Shown here: positions 1 to 8,243 of the stretch, piece after piece
Position numbering within the stretch: the stretch's first letter is position 1
Layout: each line of letters begins with the position of its first letter
Source: Paractinoplanes abujensis
GTDB taxonomy: Bacteria > Actinomycetota > Actinomycetes > Mycobacteriales > Micromonosporaceae
NCBI RefSeq assembly: GCF_014204895.1
Contig: NZ_JACHMF010000001.1
Coordinates: 8,990,001-9,054,000, forward strand
Direction: 5' to 3'
DNA length: 64,000 nt
Translations under genes and position numbers: made by a program
Notes under the pieces: model-generated
Databases searched by the model: none
The model's input: only the letters and a program-made list of their open reading frames with translations
Told to the model about the DNA's origin: nothing

Positions 1-1
1 C

Positions 2-589
2 ACCCGGTTCCAGGCCGTGCAGGCGGGTGATGCCGCCCTGGCCGGCGTCTCGTTCCTGATCAGCGTGGTCTGGCTGGTCCTGGCGCTCGTGGTGTTCGGC
101 TGTCACCTGGCCTGGAGCCGCGGCACCCGCCGGCTGGCCGACCGGTACGGCGACGAGTCCGGCTGGTACGTCCGCCCGCGCACCGTGGCCGGCCTCTACC
201 TGACTTTGCTGTTCTTCAGCGGTTTCGTCCTGTGCGCGGCGGGCGGCCGGCTGGGCGTGGCCGTCGTCCTCGGCGGCGCCGCCGAGTTCCTGGTGATCGC
301 GTTTCTGACCATGGCCGTGCCGGCGGGCTGGTTCCGGCTGCACCGGCTGGCCGCCGATTCGGCCACCCAGACGTACGGGGCCGCGACCGCCCCGATCCCG
401 CCGAGCCGTTACCAGTTCGAGTGGCCGGCCACCGACCTGCCGGAAGCCGGCCCGCCCGCCGTCGGGGCGCCGATCGAGGAGCGGCCCCGCGGTCTCGGCC
501 CGCACCGCGCCCCGTTGAACGCCGTCGCCACGGAGGCCGACTGGAACCCGCACCACTGGGACCCCGAGGAGCAGCCCCCGCGACCCTAA
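2..589 (+). CDS. putative integral membrane protein, 5' end probably outside the window
   Basis: The reading frame is open from the left edge, so the gene may begin upstream; the first start codon visible is a GTG at 17. The protein has about four hydrophobic segments in its first 120 residues (around SFLISVVWLVLALVVFG, LYLTLLFFSGFVLCA, LGVAVVLGGA and LVIAFLTMAV). A Pro- and charge-rich tail of about 70 residues follows, rich in Trp and His near the end and probably cytoplasmic. I recognise no family and see no catalytic motif. The next gene starts 104 bp downstream, so co-transcription is possible but not shown. Confidence 0.6.
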   Translation, partial: TRFQAVQAGDAALAGVSFLISVVWLVLALVVFGCHLAWSRGTRRLADRYGDESGWYVRPRTVAGLYLTLLFFSGFVLCAAGGRLGVAVVLGGAAEFLVIAFLTMAVPAGWFRLHRLAADSATQTYGAATAPIPPSRYQFEWPATDLPEAGPPAVGAPIEERPRGLGPHRAPLNAVATEADWNPHHWDPEEQPPRP

Positions 590-693
590 AGGCGGAATTT
601 CCCGGTTTCGCGGGCGGCAATCGCTTAGGAGCACAACGGTTGCGACGATCCTCTCGATGTACATGCAGGTCAGCGCGTCGGGGGGCGTTCGTC

Positions 694-1653
694 ATGAGGG
701 TGGTCAGAGCCACGGCACTGGCGGGGATCGTGGCCGGGGCGATGCTGTGTCCGGCCGCCGCGAGCGCCGCGCCGGTGCCCGCGCTGCCCAGCCTGGTGGC
801 TTATGTGCGTAACGGCGACATCTATGTCAGCCAGGGCTCGGCCGAGAAGCGCCTCACCACCGGGGGTAATCAGGCCCGTCCGCGCTGGTCGCCCGACGGC
901 AAGTCGATCGCCTACCTCAAGGCCGGTTACCTGTGGGTGATGAAGGCCGACGGCACCGGTCAGCGCCGTCTCACCACCCGCGCCGCGGCCGGCCCCTCGT
1001 GGTCGCCGGACGGGAAGTCGATCGCCTTCGCCTCCCTGTCCTGCACGGGCGGCCCGGGCGTCTACCGGATCGCGGCCGCGGGCCGGGCGACGCCCGAGGT
1101 GCTGTTCCCCCGCGACTGCCGCAGCGAGGACCTGCCCGCCGAGCCGGCCCCGGTGACCTCCCGCGCGGGCTCGCTGCAGGAGCGGCTGAGCACCGACGAC
1201 GCCGTGGCCTGGTCGCCCGACGGCACGCGGATCGCGTTCCGCGGCGGCGACTGCGACTCCGTCTACGACGCCTGCCTGAGCGTGGGCACCGTGGCCACCG
1301 GGGGCGAGCAGACCGTGGCCGCGTACGGCGGGGGCAGCCTGCAGACCAGCGGTTTCGCCGTGGTGCCGAGCTGGCGTACGGACGGGGCGAAGCTGGCCTG
1401 GACCGCGTACCAGCGGGGTGAGACCAAGGCCGACGACCAGCCGCTGCACGTGGTCGAGTACGACACGAGGACCCGGGCCAAGCGCACCGTCGGCGGCACC
1501 GGAGACCGCGAGATGGCCTACCTGTCGACGAGCCGGGCGGTCGTCACCGGGCAGTACAAGAGCGGCTCCTGGGTCGTGGTCGTCGACCTGGTGAAGAACA
1601 AGCGGGCGCCGTTCCGTGAGGGTTCCCAGCCCAGTGTGCAGCCGGTGCGCTAA
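694..1653 (+). CDS. secreted TolB-like beta-propeller (WD40-like PD40) protein
   Basis: This 319-residue protein starts with a classic Sec signal peptide (Arg at 2, hydrophobic core, likely cleavage in ASAAP near residue 27). At least three PD40/TolB-type blades follow, marked by RWSPDGKSIAYL, SWSPDGKSIAFA and AWSPDGTRIAF. Four Cys in the central part could form disulfides outside the cell. The ATG at 694 is chosen because it gives the signal peptide and has a G-rich ribosome site nine bases upstream; the frame is open further upstream without coding character. TolB-like propellers usually bind partner proteins. No catalytic residues are visible, so the function is unknown beyond the fold. 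Confidence 0.75.
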   Translation: MRVVRATALAGIVAGAMLCPAAASAAPVPALPSLVAYVRNGDIYVSQGSAEKRLTTGGNQARPRWSPDGKSIAYLKAGYLWVMKADGTGQRRLTTRAAAGPSWSPDGKSIAFASLSCTGGPGVYRIAAAGRATPEVLFPRDCRSEDLPAEPAPVTSRAGSLQERLSTDDAVAWSPDGTRIAFRGGDCDSVYDACLSVGTVATGGEQTVAAYGGGSLQTSGFAVVPSWRTDGAKLAWTAYQRGETKADDQPLHVVEYDTRTRAKRTVGGTGDREMAYLSTSRAVVTGQYKSGSWVVVVDLVKNKRAPFREGSQPSVQPVR

Positions 1654-1699
1654 GCGGACGGCCGGGGTTGCCGAAGGGGAGTGAAACGGGAGGAACCGC

Positions 1700-2074
1700 A
1701 TGAGCATCTCCGGGCTGGGCACCGCCCGCACCCCCCAACCGCCTCTGACGCCGGTCCACCGGACCGCCCGTACGGAGAAGCCGGCCGAGCGCGCCGACGC
1801 GGTGCTGACCGGCCGCGACCGTGAGCTGATTTTCCAGGTCACCGGTGAGCGCGACGCGGCCAAGCAGTCGGCCACCGCGTTCGCCATGATCCTGTCCGCC
1901 GAGCGCGCTGCGGGCCGGCTCGCCCCCGGTCAGGAGGCCGGCGCGCTCTACCTCAAGGACCTCAGCCGTCGCTACGAGCGGACGGGCGGGCCCAACCCGG
2001 TGGCCGCGTTCCTGCCCAAGGCGCTGGCCTACCTGGGCGAGGGCGGCGCGAACCGGATCGACGTGTCGGCGTAG
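1700..2074 (+). CDS. hypothetical protein, 124 aa
   Basis: A small soluble protein with an ATG start and a strong ribosome site (GGGAGGA, 5 bases upstream). The first 30 residues are Pro/Thr-rich and probably disordered. The rest is predominantly helical and charged (VLTGRDRELIFQVTGERDA through FAMILSAERAAGRL). It contains no Cys or transmembrane segment. It lies 46 bp after the propeller gene and 9 bp before trmB, so it may be co-transcribed with trmB. I do not recognise the family. Confidence 0.6.
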   Translation: MSISGLGTARTPQPPLTPVHRTARTEKPAERADAVLTGRDRELIFQVTGERDAAKQSATAFAMILSAERAAGRLAPGQEAGALYLKDLSRRYERTGGPNPVAAFLPKALAYLGEGGANRIDVSA

Positions 2075-2083
2075 AAAGTAGGC

Positions 2084-2743
2084 GTGCACCCGCCGATCCG
2101 TACGTTCCATCCCCGTCGTGGCCGCATGAGCGCCCGCCACGAGGACGCCCACGCCGCCCTGTGGCCGACCCACGGCCTCTTGATCTCCGACGGCGACCGC
2201 ACGCCGCTCGATCTGGACGAGCTGTTCGGGCGCGACAACCCCAAGGTGCTCGAGATCGGCTTCGGCATGGGCGACACCCTGGCCGCGACCGCACAGGCCG
2301 ACCCGGGCCGGGACTACCTGGGCATCGAGGTGCACACGCCGGGCATCGGCAACCTCCTGGCCCTCATTCAAGATCAAGACCTTTCCCACGTACGGGTGGC
2401 GCGCGGCGATGCCCTGCATTTGCTGCACCGCCTGGCTCCCGGCTGCCTCGACGCCATCCACATCTTCTTCCCCGACCCCTGGCCCAAGGCCCGCCACCAC
2501 AAGCGCCGCCTGATCCAGCCCGCGAACGTGGCCCTGCTACGCGACCGGCTGCGCCCGGGCGGCATCCTGCACTGCGCAACCGACTGGCCCGACTACGCCG
2601 AGGCCATGGCCGAGACGCTCGACGCCGACCCCGGCCTGGAGGCGGTCGACCGCGACCGGGCGGGGCGGCCCGAGACGAAGTTCGAGCGTCGCGGGGCCGG
2701 GGCGGGCCGGCCGATCACGGATCTGCGCTACCGGCGTCGCTGA
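2084..2743 (+). CDS. trmB: tRNA (guanine-N7-)-methyltransferase
   Basis: TrmB uses S-adenosylmethionine to methylate N7 of G46 in the tRNA variable loop. The 219-residue length is normal. The SAM motif is LEIGFGMGDTL at about 56-66. The family signature FFPDPWPKARHHKRR lies at about 128-142, and the C-terminal TKFERRG motif is present. The GTG at 2084 is preferred over the ATG at 2126 because residues 6-15 (RTFHPRRGRM) match the conserved TrmB N-terminus. It follows the 124-residue gene by only 9 bp. The region after the stop holds a tandem repeat and no gene. Confidence 0.93.
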   Translation: MHPPIRTFHPRRGRMSARHEDAHAALWPTHGLLISDGDRTPLDLDELFGRDNPKVLEIGFGMGDTLAATAQADPGRDYLGIEVHTPGIGNLLALIQDQDLSHVRVARGDALHLLHRLAPGCLDAIHIFFPDPWPKARHHKRRLIQPANVALLRDRLRPGGILHCATDWPDYAEAMAETLDADPGLEAVDRDRAGRPETKFERRGAGAGRPITDLRYRRR

Positions 2744-2878
2744 ACCACTCACCAGTCGCCCGCACTGCCGGCCCGCCCCGCTTCTGCCGCTGGCCGCTCG
2801 TCGCCGCCGCCGCGCTGCTGTCGACCCGTCAGCATCTGCGCGCTCCGCCACCTCCTACCGTCCGTCCGGCCGCCGCTG

Positions 2879-2981
2879 CCCGACCGCTACACCCCCGCCC
2901 GCCCGTTACCGGCCGCCCGCTACACCCGCGCGCCCGTTCCCGGCCGCCCGCTACACCCGCGCGCCCGTTCCCGGCCGCCCG
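2879..2981. repeat. 31-bp tandem repeat, two perfect copies plus degenerate flanks
   Basis: Copies at 2910-2940 and 2941-2971 are identical, starting CGGCCGCCCGCTACACCC. A diverged copy precedes them (2879-2909) and the first 10 bases of a fourth follow (2972-2981). It lies between trmB and the histidine kinase gene. The perfect identity of the two central copies suggests recent slippage. Confidence 0.85.
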
Positions 2982-3056
2982 CGGCGATTCACCGGCCGGC
3001 TCGTGGTCGCCTTGACCCGTACCTGGTGATTTGGGGCTTTGAAGCAATTAGCGCCT

Positions 3057-3062
3057 TATAGG
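3057..3062 (+). promoter_or_regulatory. putative -10 box of a leaderless transcript (TATAGG)
   Basis: TATAGG ends 8 bases before the GTG start at 3071, in a locally AT-rich stretch, and no ribosome site precedes that GTG. This spacing would put the transcription start on the start codon. The last base deviates from TANNNT and no good -35 is seen. Confidence 0.4.
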
Positions 3063-3070
3063 CTGGACGG

Positions 3071-5146
3071 GTGGCTGAGCGGCGAGACGACCCCGGCCGC
3101 GAAGCCTGGCCGGGTGGCCTCGACGAGAACCTGCTGCACGAGGTGGCCGAGCTGCACCCGGCCTCGCTCGACGGCGGCGGCGCCGACGAGCTGGCCGCAC
3201 TGCTGGCCCGCGCCGCGCACGCGCCCGTCGGGGTGATCCACCTCGTACGGGGTGACACCCTGCACCTGTACGGCAGCCACGGCCTGGCTGAGCCCTGGAA
3301 CACGCCGGAAGGCCCGCTCGAGGGGTCGCTGGCCTCGCTCGTCCTGCGCGACAACGCCCCACTCGTGATCAACGACCTCACCGGTTCCGTGATCGCCGGC
3401 CGCCGGGGAGCCTATCTGGGCCATCCCGTACGCGATGAGAACGGCGCGGTGCTGGCGGTGTGCTGCGCAGCCGACGCCGAACCCCGCCAGTGGACGCCCG
3501 AGAACATCGCCTCGGTGGCCTCGGCCGCCCACGTCGCCGGTCTGGTGCTGACCGAGCAGCTGGCCCGCTACGAGCTGGCCCGGCAGCGCAGCTTCCTCGA
3601 CGCGGTGCTGGACAGCCTGCACGACGGCGTCATCGCCTGCGACGAGCAGGGCCGCATCGTCTTCGTCAACGAGCGGATGCGCCGGTTGTGGGGCGAGACC
3701 GGGCACCCCGGCGAAGGCTGGCTGGAAGGGCTCAGCGACCCCGAGGGCAACCCGCTGCGCCGCGACGACCTGGGCCTGTTCCGCGCGCTCAAGGGCGACC
3801 ACCTGGTCGACAGCGAGGTCGTGCTGAACGCCCCCGACCGCCGCCGGCACTACCTGATCGACGCCCACCCGATCCCCGGGCCGGGCGGCCGCACAGCCGG
3901 GGCGGTGCAGGCCGTGCAGGACGTGACCCGCCGCAAACGGGTCGAGCGGTTCCGCACCTGCGAACTGGCCGTCACCACGGCCCTGGCCGACGCGCCGAGC
4001 ATCGAGGCGGCCGGCCCGCGCGTGCTGGAGGCCGTGGTCAGCACCCTGGAGTGGGTGCACGCCGAGTTGTGGCTGGTCGACGAGCCGGCCGCGGTGGTGC
4101 GTTCGGCCGCCCGGTGGAGTGCGGCGGGCCCGCGGTCCGACATCGAGGTGCCGGCCGACCTCCCGTACGGGGTGGGTCTGGCCGGACGCGCCTGGCAGGT
4201 GGGCAAGCCCCTGTGGATCCGTGACGTGGGCCGCCCGCAGAGCCTGATCTCACCGGAGACGGCCGCGTCGGCCGACCTGCACACCGCGCTGGCGGTGCCC
4301 GTACGGGAAGGCTTCGAGACCCTCGGCGTGCTGACCGTCTTCGCCGACTCGATCGAGGACCCCGAGGACGAACTGCTGGCCCTGATGTCGGGTATCGCCG
4401 CACACATCGGGCAGTTCGTCGAGAAGCACCGCGTCGAGGATCTGCAACGTCAGCTGATCCGCAGCAAGAACGAATACCTGGCGCTGGTCGGGCACGAGCT
4501 GCGCACGCCGCTCACGTCGATCAGCGCCTACACCGAGCTGCTGCGCGAGGCCGACGAGAAGAGCCTGGTCGCCGACGGGCCGCGGCTGCTCGAGGTGATC
4601 GAACGCAACACCAACCAGCTGCGCGACATCATCAACGAGCTGATGGAGCTGTCCGCCCTGGACACCGGGCACGCCGACATCCAGCTCCTGCCGATGGACC
4701 TGGCCGAGGTCGTCCGCGACTCGGTGACCAAGATCCGGGCTGCCGTGGCCGGGGCCCCTCTGGTGATCAACGACGAGCTGCCGGACCAGCTGGTGCTGCC
4801 CGGCGACCGCAAACGGCTGCGGCAGGTGGTGGACAACCTGCTGGGGAACGCGGTCAAGTACAGCCCGGACGGCGGAAAGATCGGCGTGACGCTGCGCGCC
4901 GCGGGCCGGGCCGCCGAGCTGGCTGTCTCGGACACCGGGCTGGGCGTCTCCAACGACGAGCGGGAGAAGCTGTTCACCGGGCTCTACCGCACGTCGCGGG
5001 CGCGCGACTCGGCCATCCCGGGCACCGGGCTGGGCATGACGCTGAGCCGTGCGGTTGTCAGCAAGCACCACGGCAGCATCGAACTGCTGGCCCACGACGG
5101 GCCGGGCACCACTGTTCTCGTGCGGCTGCCCATGGAAGCCCGTTGA
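3071..5146 (+). CDS. GAF-PAS-GAF sensor histidine kinase
   Basis: A soluble 691-residue sensor kinase with no membrane segment. A GAF domain covers roughly residues 30-160, a PAS domain 175-290 (begins RSFLDAVLDSLHDGVIACDE), and a second GAF 300-445. The HisKA dimerisation helix has the phospho-accepting His at residue 475 in LVGHELRTPLTS. The HATPase domain shows an N box (NLLGNAVKY), a G1 box (DTGLGVS) and a G2 box (GTGLGMTLSRAV). It should autophosphorylate and pass phosphate to a response regulator, but none is encoded next to it, so it is an orphan here. GAF and PAS domains suggest an intracellular small-molecule, redox or light signal. The start is a GTG without a ribosome site, probably leaderless. 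Confidence 0.9.
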   Translation: MAERRDDPGREAWPGGLDENLLHEVAELHPASLDGGGADELAALLARAAHAPVGVIHLVRGDTLHLYGSHGLAEPWNTPEGPLEGSLASLVLRDNAPLVINDLTGSVIAGRRGAYLGHPVRDENGAVLAVCCAADAEPRQWTPENIASVASAAHVAGLVLTEQLARYELARQRSFLDAVLDSLHDGVIACDEQGRIVFVNERMRRLWGETGHPGEGWLEGLSDPEGNPLRRDDLGLFRALKGDHLVDSEVVLNAPDRRRHYLIDAHPIPGPGGRTAGAVQAVQDVTRRKRVERFRTCELAVTTALADAPSIEAAGPRVLEAVVSTLEWVHAELWLVDEPAAVVRSAARWSAAGPRSDIEVPADLPYGVGLAGRAWQVGKPLWIRDVGRPQSLISPETAASADLHTALAVPVREGFETLGVLTVFADSIEDPEDELLALMSGIAAHIGQFVEKHRVEDLQRQLIRSKNEYLALVGHELRTPLTSISAYTELLREADEKSLVADGPRLLEVIERNTNQLRDIINELMELSALDTGHADIQLLPMDLAEVVRDSVTKIRAAVAGAPLVINDELPDQLVLPGDRKRLRQVVDNLLGNAVKYSPDGGKIGVTLRAAGRAAELAVSDTGLGVSNDEREKLFTGLYRTSRARDSAIPGTGLGMTLSRAVVSKHHGSIELLAHDGPGTTVLVRLPMEAR

Positions 5147-5205
5147 CGACTTCTTATCAGTTGTAACTCTGGTCACACGCTGATCAGCGGGCGAGGATGA
5201 GCTGC

Positions 5206-6612
5206 ATGACCCGGTGGACTCCTGACCCGACGTTCTATCCCACCCCGCGTGACGCGGCGGGCGCCCCGGCCGAGCAGCTGGCCTACGTGGCCGCCTTCGA
5301 CCGCACCGCGCAGCAGCCCGACGCGATCGCCGTCATCGACACCGAACCGTCCTCCGACACGTACGGCCGGGTCGTGGGCTGGACCGACCTGCCGCACACA
5401 GGCGACGAGCTGCACCACTTCGGATGGAACGCGTGCAGCAGCGCGCTCTGCCCGACCGCGCCCCACCCGCACGTCGAGCGGCGCTACCTGATCGTGCCCG
5501 GCCTGCGCTCGTCGCGCCTCTACGTGATCGACACCAAGGACGACCCGCGCGCGCCCCGGATCGTCAAGGAGATCTCACCCGAGGAGTTCGGCGCGTCCGG
5601 CTACTCGCGGCCGCACACCATCCACTGCGGACCCGACGGCATCTACGTGTCGGCCCTGGGCAACGCGACCGACGGCGGGGGCCCCGGTGGCATCGCCGTG
5701 CTCGACCACACGACCTTCGACGTACGGGGAAAATGGGAAGCCGACCGTGGGGACCAGTTCCTCGCATACGACTTCTGGTGGCACCTGACCCGTGACGTGC
5801 TGGTCACCTCGGAGTGGGGCACGCCCGACATGATCGAGGACGGGATCGACCCGGAGCTGCTCCTGGGCCGCAAATACGGTCACCGCCTGCACTTCTGGGA
5901 CCTGACCAAACGCACGCTGGTGCAGACCGTCGACCTCGGTGACCAGTATCAGATGACCCTGGAGCTGCGGCCCGCCCACGACCCCACCCGCGAATACGGC
6001 TTCGTGGGTGTCGTGGTCAGCGTGGAGGACCTGTCCGCGTCGATCTGGCTGTGGCACCGCGTCAACGGTGAGTTCGCCGTCACCAAGGTGATCGACATCG
6101 CGGCCGAGCCCGCCGCCACCGAGGACCTGCCGCCCGCGCTGCAGCCCTTCGGGGCCGTGCCGCCGCTGGTCACCGACATCGACCTCTCCGTCGACGACAA
6201 ATTCCTGTACGTGTCGTGCTGGGGCACGGGCGAACTCAAACAGTACGACGTGAGCGACCCGTTCCACCCCGTCGAAGTCGGCTCGGTGCACCTGGGCGGC
6301 ATCGTCCGCCGCACACCGCACCCGTCCTTCCCCGACGAGCGCCTGGCCGGCGGCCCCCAGATGGTCGAGGTGTCACGCGACGGCCGGCGGGTCTACGTCA
6401 CCAATTCCCTGTACGGCTCGTGGGACGACCAGTTCTACCCCGACGGCGTCGGCGCCTGGCTGGCCAAGATCGACGTGGCCGGCACCGGCGGTCTGACCCT
6501 GGACCCCCGGTTCTTCCCGCACGGCGACGAGTTCCGGGGCCGCCGCGTCCACCAGACCCGCCTGCAGGGCGGCGACGCCAGTTCCGACTCGTACTGCTTC
6601 CCCTCCGCATGA
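5206..6612 (+). CDS. selenium-binding protein (SBP56/SELENBP1) family, methanethiol oxidase type
   Basis: This 468-residue protein matches the SBP56 beta-propeller family over its whole length. Members with known activity oxidise methanethiol to formaldehyde, hydrogen sulfide and peroxide and depend on copper. The conserved Cys motif reads HHFGWNACSSALC, with the key Cys at about residue 77. Other conserved stretches are GYSRPHTIHCGPDG, SEWGTPDMIEDG and DIDLSVDDKFLYVSCWGTG. The ATG at 5206 is chosen over that at 5197 because GAGG sits nine bases ahead of it. The stop overlaps the start of the membrane protein gene at 6609. No signal peptide is seen, so it is probably cytoplasmic. Methanethiol oxidase activity is inferred from the family. 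Confidence 0.88.
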   Translation: MTRWTPDPTFYPTPRDAAGAPAEQLAYVAAFDRTAQQPDAIAVIDTEPSSDTYGRVVGWTDLPHTGDELHHFGWNACSSALCPTAPHPHVERRYLIVPGLRSSRLYVIDTKDDPRAPRIVKEISPEEFGASGYSRPHTIHCGPDGIYVSALGNATDGGGPGGIAVLDHTTFDVRGKWEADRGDQFLAYDFWWHLTRDVLVTSEWGTPDMIEDGIDPELLLGRKYGHRLHFWDLTKRTLVQTVDLGDQYQMTLELRPAHDPTREYGFVGVVVSVEDLSASIWLWHRVNGEFAVTKVIDIAAEPAATEDLPPALQPFGAVPPLVTDIDLSVDDKFLYVSCWGTGELKQYDVSDPFHPVEVGSVHLGGIVRRTPHPSFPDERLAGGPQMVEVSRDGRRVYVTNSLYGSWDDQFYPDGVGAWLAKIDVAGTGGLTLDPRFFPHGDEFRGRRVHQTRLQGGDASSDSYCFPSA

Positions 6613-7256
6613 CCTGGGGACAGATCGCCGCCCTGGCCGGGCTGGGGGCCTTCCACGGCCTCAACCCGGCCATGGGCTGGCTGTTCGCCGTGGCCCGGGG
6701 CATGCAGGAACGTTCCCGCCGGGTGCTGCTGACCTCGCTGCCCCCGATCGCCCTGGGCCACCTGGCCTCCGTGGCCATCGTGGCCGCCATCGTCTCCGCC
6801 ACGTCCTCAGTGGTGGCGGCCAACATCGTCGGCATCGCGGGCGGCACAGTGCTGGTCGCCTTCGGCCTGTGGCGTCTGCTGTCCGAGCGCCACTTCCGCT
6901 GGGCCGGCATGCGCCTGTCGAACACCCAGCTCACCGGCTGGTCGTTCCTCATGTCCTCGGCCCACGGCGCCGGCCTGATGCTACTGCCCGTGCTCGCCGC
7001 CACCCCCGTGACCAGCGCCCACTCCGGCCACATGCCGCCGGCGGGCCTCGACGGCACCCCGCTGGCCGCCCTCGAAGGCGTGGCCGCAGCCGGCATCCAC
7101 ACGATCGCCATGTTCGCCGCCATGGCCCTGTGCGCGGTGCTGGTCTACGAATTCGTAGGCGTCACCATCCTGCGCCGAGCCTGGTTCAACGTGGACCGCC
7201 TGTGGGCCGCCGTGATGGTCGGCGCCGGCGCCCTGACGATCGCCCTGACCGCCTAA
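6609..7256 (+). CDS. His-rich polytopic membrane protein coupled to the SBP56 gene
   Basis: A 215-residue protein with about six membrane segments. The start overlaps the preceding stop as ATGA, so the two genes are translationally coupled. Seven His residues stand out, several next to Gly in or beside membrane segments (FHGLNP at 15-20, LGHLAS, SAHGAG, a HSGH loop at 138-141, and GIHTIA). The pattern recalls metal permeases of the HupE/NicO type, but the standard signatures are not exact. Given the metal dependence of SBP56 enzymes, a copper or other metal supply role is a reasonable inference. It has not been shown, and substrate transport is an alternative. Confidence 0.75.
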   Translation: MTWGQIAALAGLGAFHGLNPAMGWLFAVARGMQERSRRVLLTSLPPIALGHLASVAIVAAIVSATSSVVAANIVGIAGGTVLVAFGLWRLLSERHFRWAGMRLSNTQLTGWSFLMSSAHGAGLMLLPVLAATPVTSAHSGHMPPAGLDGTPLAALEGVAAAGIHTIAMFAAMALCAVLVYEFVGVTILRRAWFNVDRLWAAVMVGAGALTIALTA

Positions 7257-7259
7257 CGT
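7254..7259 (+). promoter_or_regulatory. putative -10 box (TAACGT) of a leaderless transcript
   Basis: TAACGT fits TANNNT and ends 8 bases before the GTG at 7268. It overlaps the TAA stop of the preceding gene. No ribosome site precedes the GTG. Confidence 0.35.
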
Positions 7260-7267
7260 AGTCAGGC

Positions 7268-7723
7268 GTGACCGAGGTACGTCTGGAACCGATGACCGCC
7301 GACCAGTACAAGCCGTGGCGGGCCGACGCCGAGGCCCACTACACCCGAAGCGTCATCGCCACCGGCCGCACGCCGCAGGACGCAGCCCGCGAGGCCGCCG
7401 AGACATACACCCGCCTGCTGCCCGACGAGGCCGCCACCCCCGGCCACCACATCTGGCACGCCTACGACGGCAACCGCAGGATCGGTTTCCTCTGGGTCAA
7501 GGTCACCGATCAGGAGGCCTTCGTCTACAACGTGGCCGTCGAGCCCGGCCTGCGTCGTCAGGGCTACGGCCGTGCCATCATGCAGGCGGCCGAACGCTGG
7601 TGCCACGCCAACGCCATAACTCGCATCGGCTTACGCGTCTTCGCCCACAACACCGGGGCTCGCAGCCTCTACGAAGAACTGGGCTACGTCGAAACCAGCC
7701 GCAACATGGCCAAAGACCTGTAA
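7268..7723 (+). CDS. GNAT-family N-acetyltransferase
   Basis: A 151-residue single-domain acetyltransferase of normal length. The acetyl-CoA binding motif A reads VEPGLRRQGYGRAIMQAAE. The C-terminal motif B region is NTGARSLYEELGYVETS. The N-terminal part, up to about residue 60, carries the variable substrate site. It lies 11 bp after the membrane protein gene but has its own TANNNT box at leaderless spacing, so it may be transcribed separately. The acceptor substrate cannot be told from sequence. Confidence 0.85.
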   Translation: MTEVRLEPMTADQYKPWRADAEAHYTRSVIATGRTPQDAAREAAETYTRLLPDEAATPGHHIWHAYDGNRRIGFLWVKVTDQEAFVYNVAVEPGLRRQGYGRAIMQAAERWCHANAITRIGLRVFAHNTGARSLYEELGYVETSRNMAKDL

Positions 7724-7784
7724 CACCGCCCCGGTGCCTCGAGCACAGCACGACGAGTTGCACCCGCCGCGGGCAGCCCGCGGC

Positions 7785-8042
7785 TCAGGTCTTCGGGGGC
7801 GCGTTCCAGTGAGTGAGCTCGCCGTCGATCTTCCGCTGATCCAGCTTCGCCTCGCGCCGGTCGGCGGTCCGGTCCCGTTCGTCGGCTCTTTCGTCGCGCA
7901 TGTCCCCGGTCGACGCGCGTTGTTCCGCTTCGATGTCCCGCTGGTCCGCGTGGCGCTGCCGGTCGTCGGCCGCGGTTTCCCTTCAAGCCGCGAGCCCTTC
8001 CCGCTCCTCCAGTGCGGTCAGACGGCTGTCGTGGTCCGGCAC
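7785..8042 (-). pseudogene. small Arg/Asp-rich coiled-coil gene broken by an in-frame TGA
   Basis: On the minus strand a GTG at 8042 opens a frame beginning VPDHDSRLTALEEREGLAA. It meets TGA at 7983-7985 and continues in the same frame for 65 more codons to TGA at 7785-7787. The second part has a regular RDxxADxRD rhythm (DMRDERADERDRTADRRE) typical of small charged coiled-coil proteins in actinobacteria. Both halves share one frame and one character, so a single C-to-T change of CGA (Arg) to TGA would explain the break. No good ribosome site precedes the GTG. It could instead be two unrelated fragments, but the heptad-like pattern makes chance unlikely. Confidence 0.5.
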
Positions 8043-8201
8043 GGGGTCAGGTCAGGCGTGCTCCCGTCGCGGCGGAACCGCGAAGCGGGTTCCTCCGATG
8101 TGTCGCCGCAGCGCCGGGTTCTGTCGGGTCGGCTTCCGGTGGGGCTCGGCGGTCCGGCCCGGCGTTCCGCAGGCGTCCTGCTCGGCCGGCTGTCGATCCC
8201 G

Positions 8202-8233
8202 GGCGACGCCCCGCCCGCCGTCGGGGCGTCGCC
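8202..8233 (-). terminator. perfect 12-bp stem hairpin, likely terminator of the gene at 8244-8915
   Basis: GGCGACGCCCCG at 8202-8213 is an exact reverse complement of 8222-8233, with an 8-base loop. It lies 11 bp beyond the stop of the minus-strand gene. There is no clear U-tract, as is usual in high-GC actinobacteria. A second weaker hairpin (GGAACC/GGTTCC arms) lies at 8074-8093. Confidence 0.65.
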
Positions 8234-8243
8234 GGTGCGAACG

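Larger units (their letters stand above)
2744..3070. other. 327-bp intergenic stretch with a GC-rich tandem repeat
   Basis: No gene is supportable here. Frames that stay open through it are shadows of trmB or composition artefacts. It contains a 31-bp tandem repeat at 2879-2981. At the right end, base composition changes to AT-rich (3028-3062), consistent with the promoter of the histidine kinase gene that starts at 3071. Confidence 0.6.

Noticed and set aside
2161..3015. 284-codon plus-strand frame covering trmB and the repeat
   Set aside because: Out-of-frame shadow of trmB extended through a GC-rich repeat lacking stop codons.
7785..8042. In-frame TGA as a selenocysteine codon
   Set aside because: No SECIS-like hairpin is seen after the TGA and the surrounding Arg/Asp repeat has no place for a redox residue; the nearby selenium-binding-protein family does not need selenocysteine insertion.
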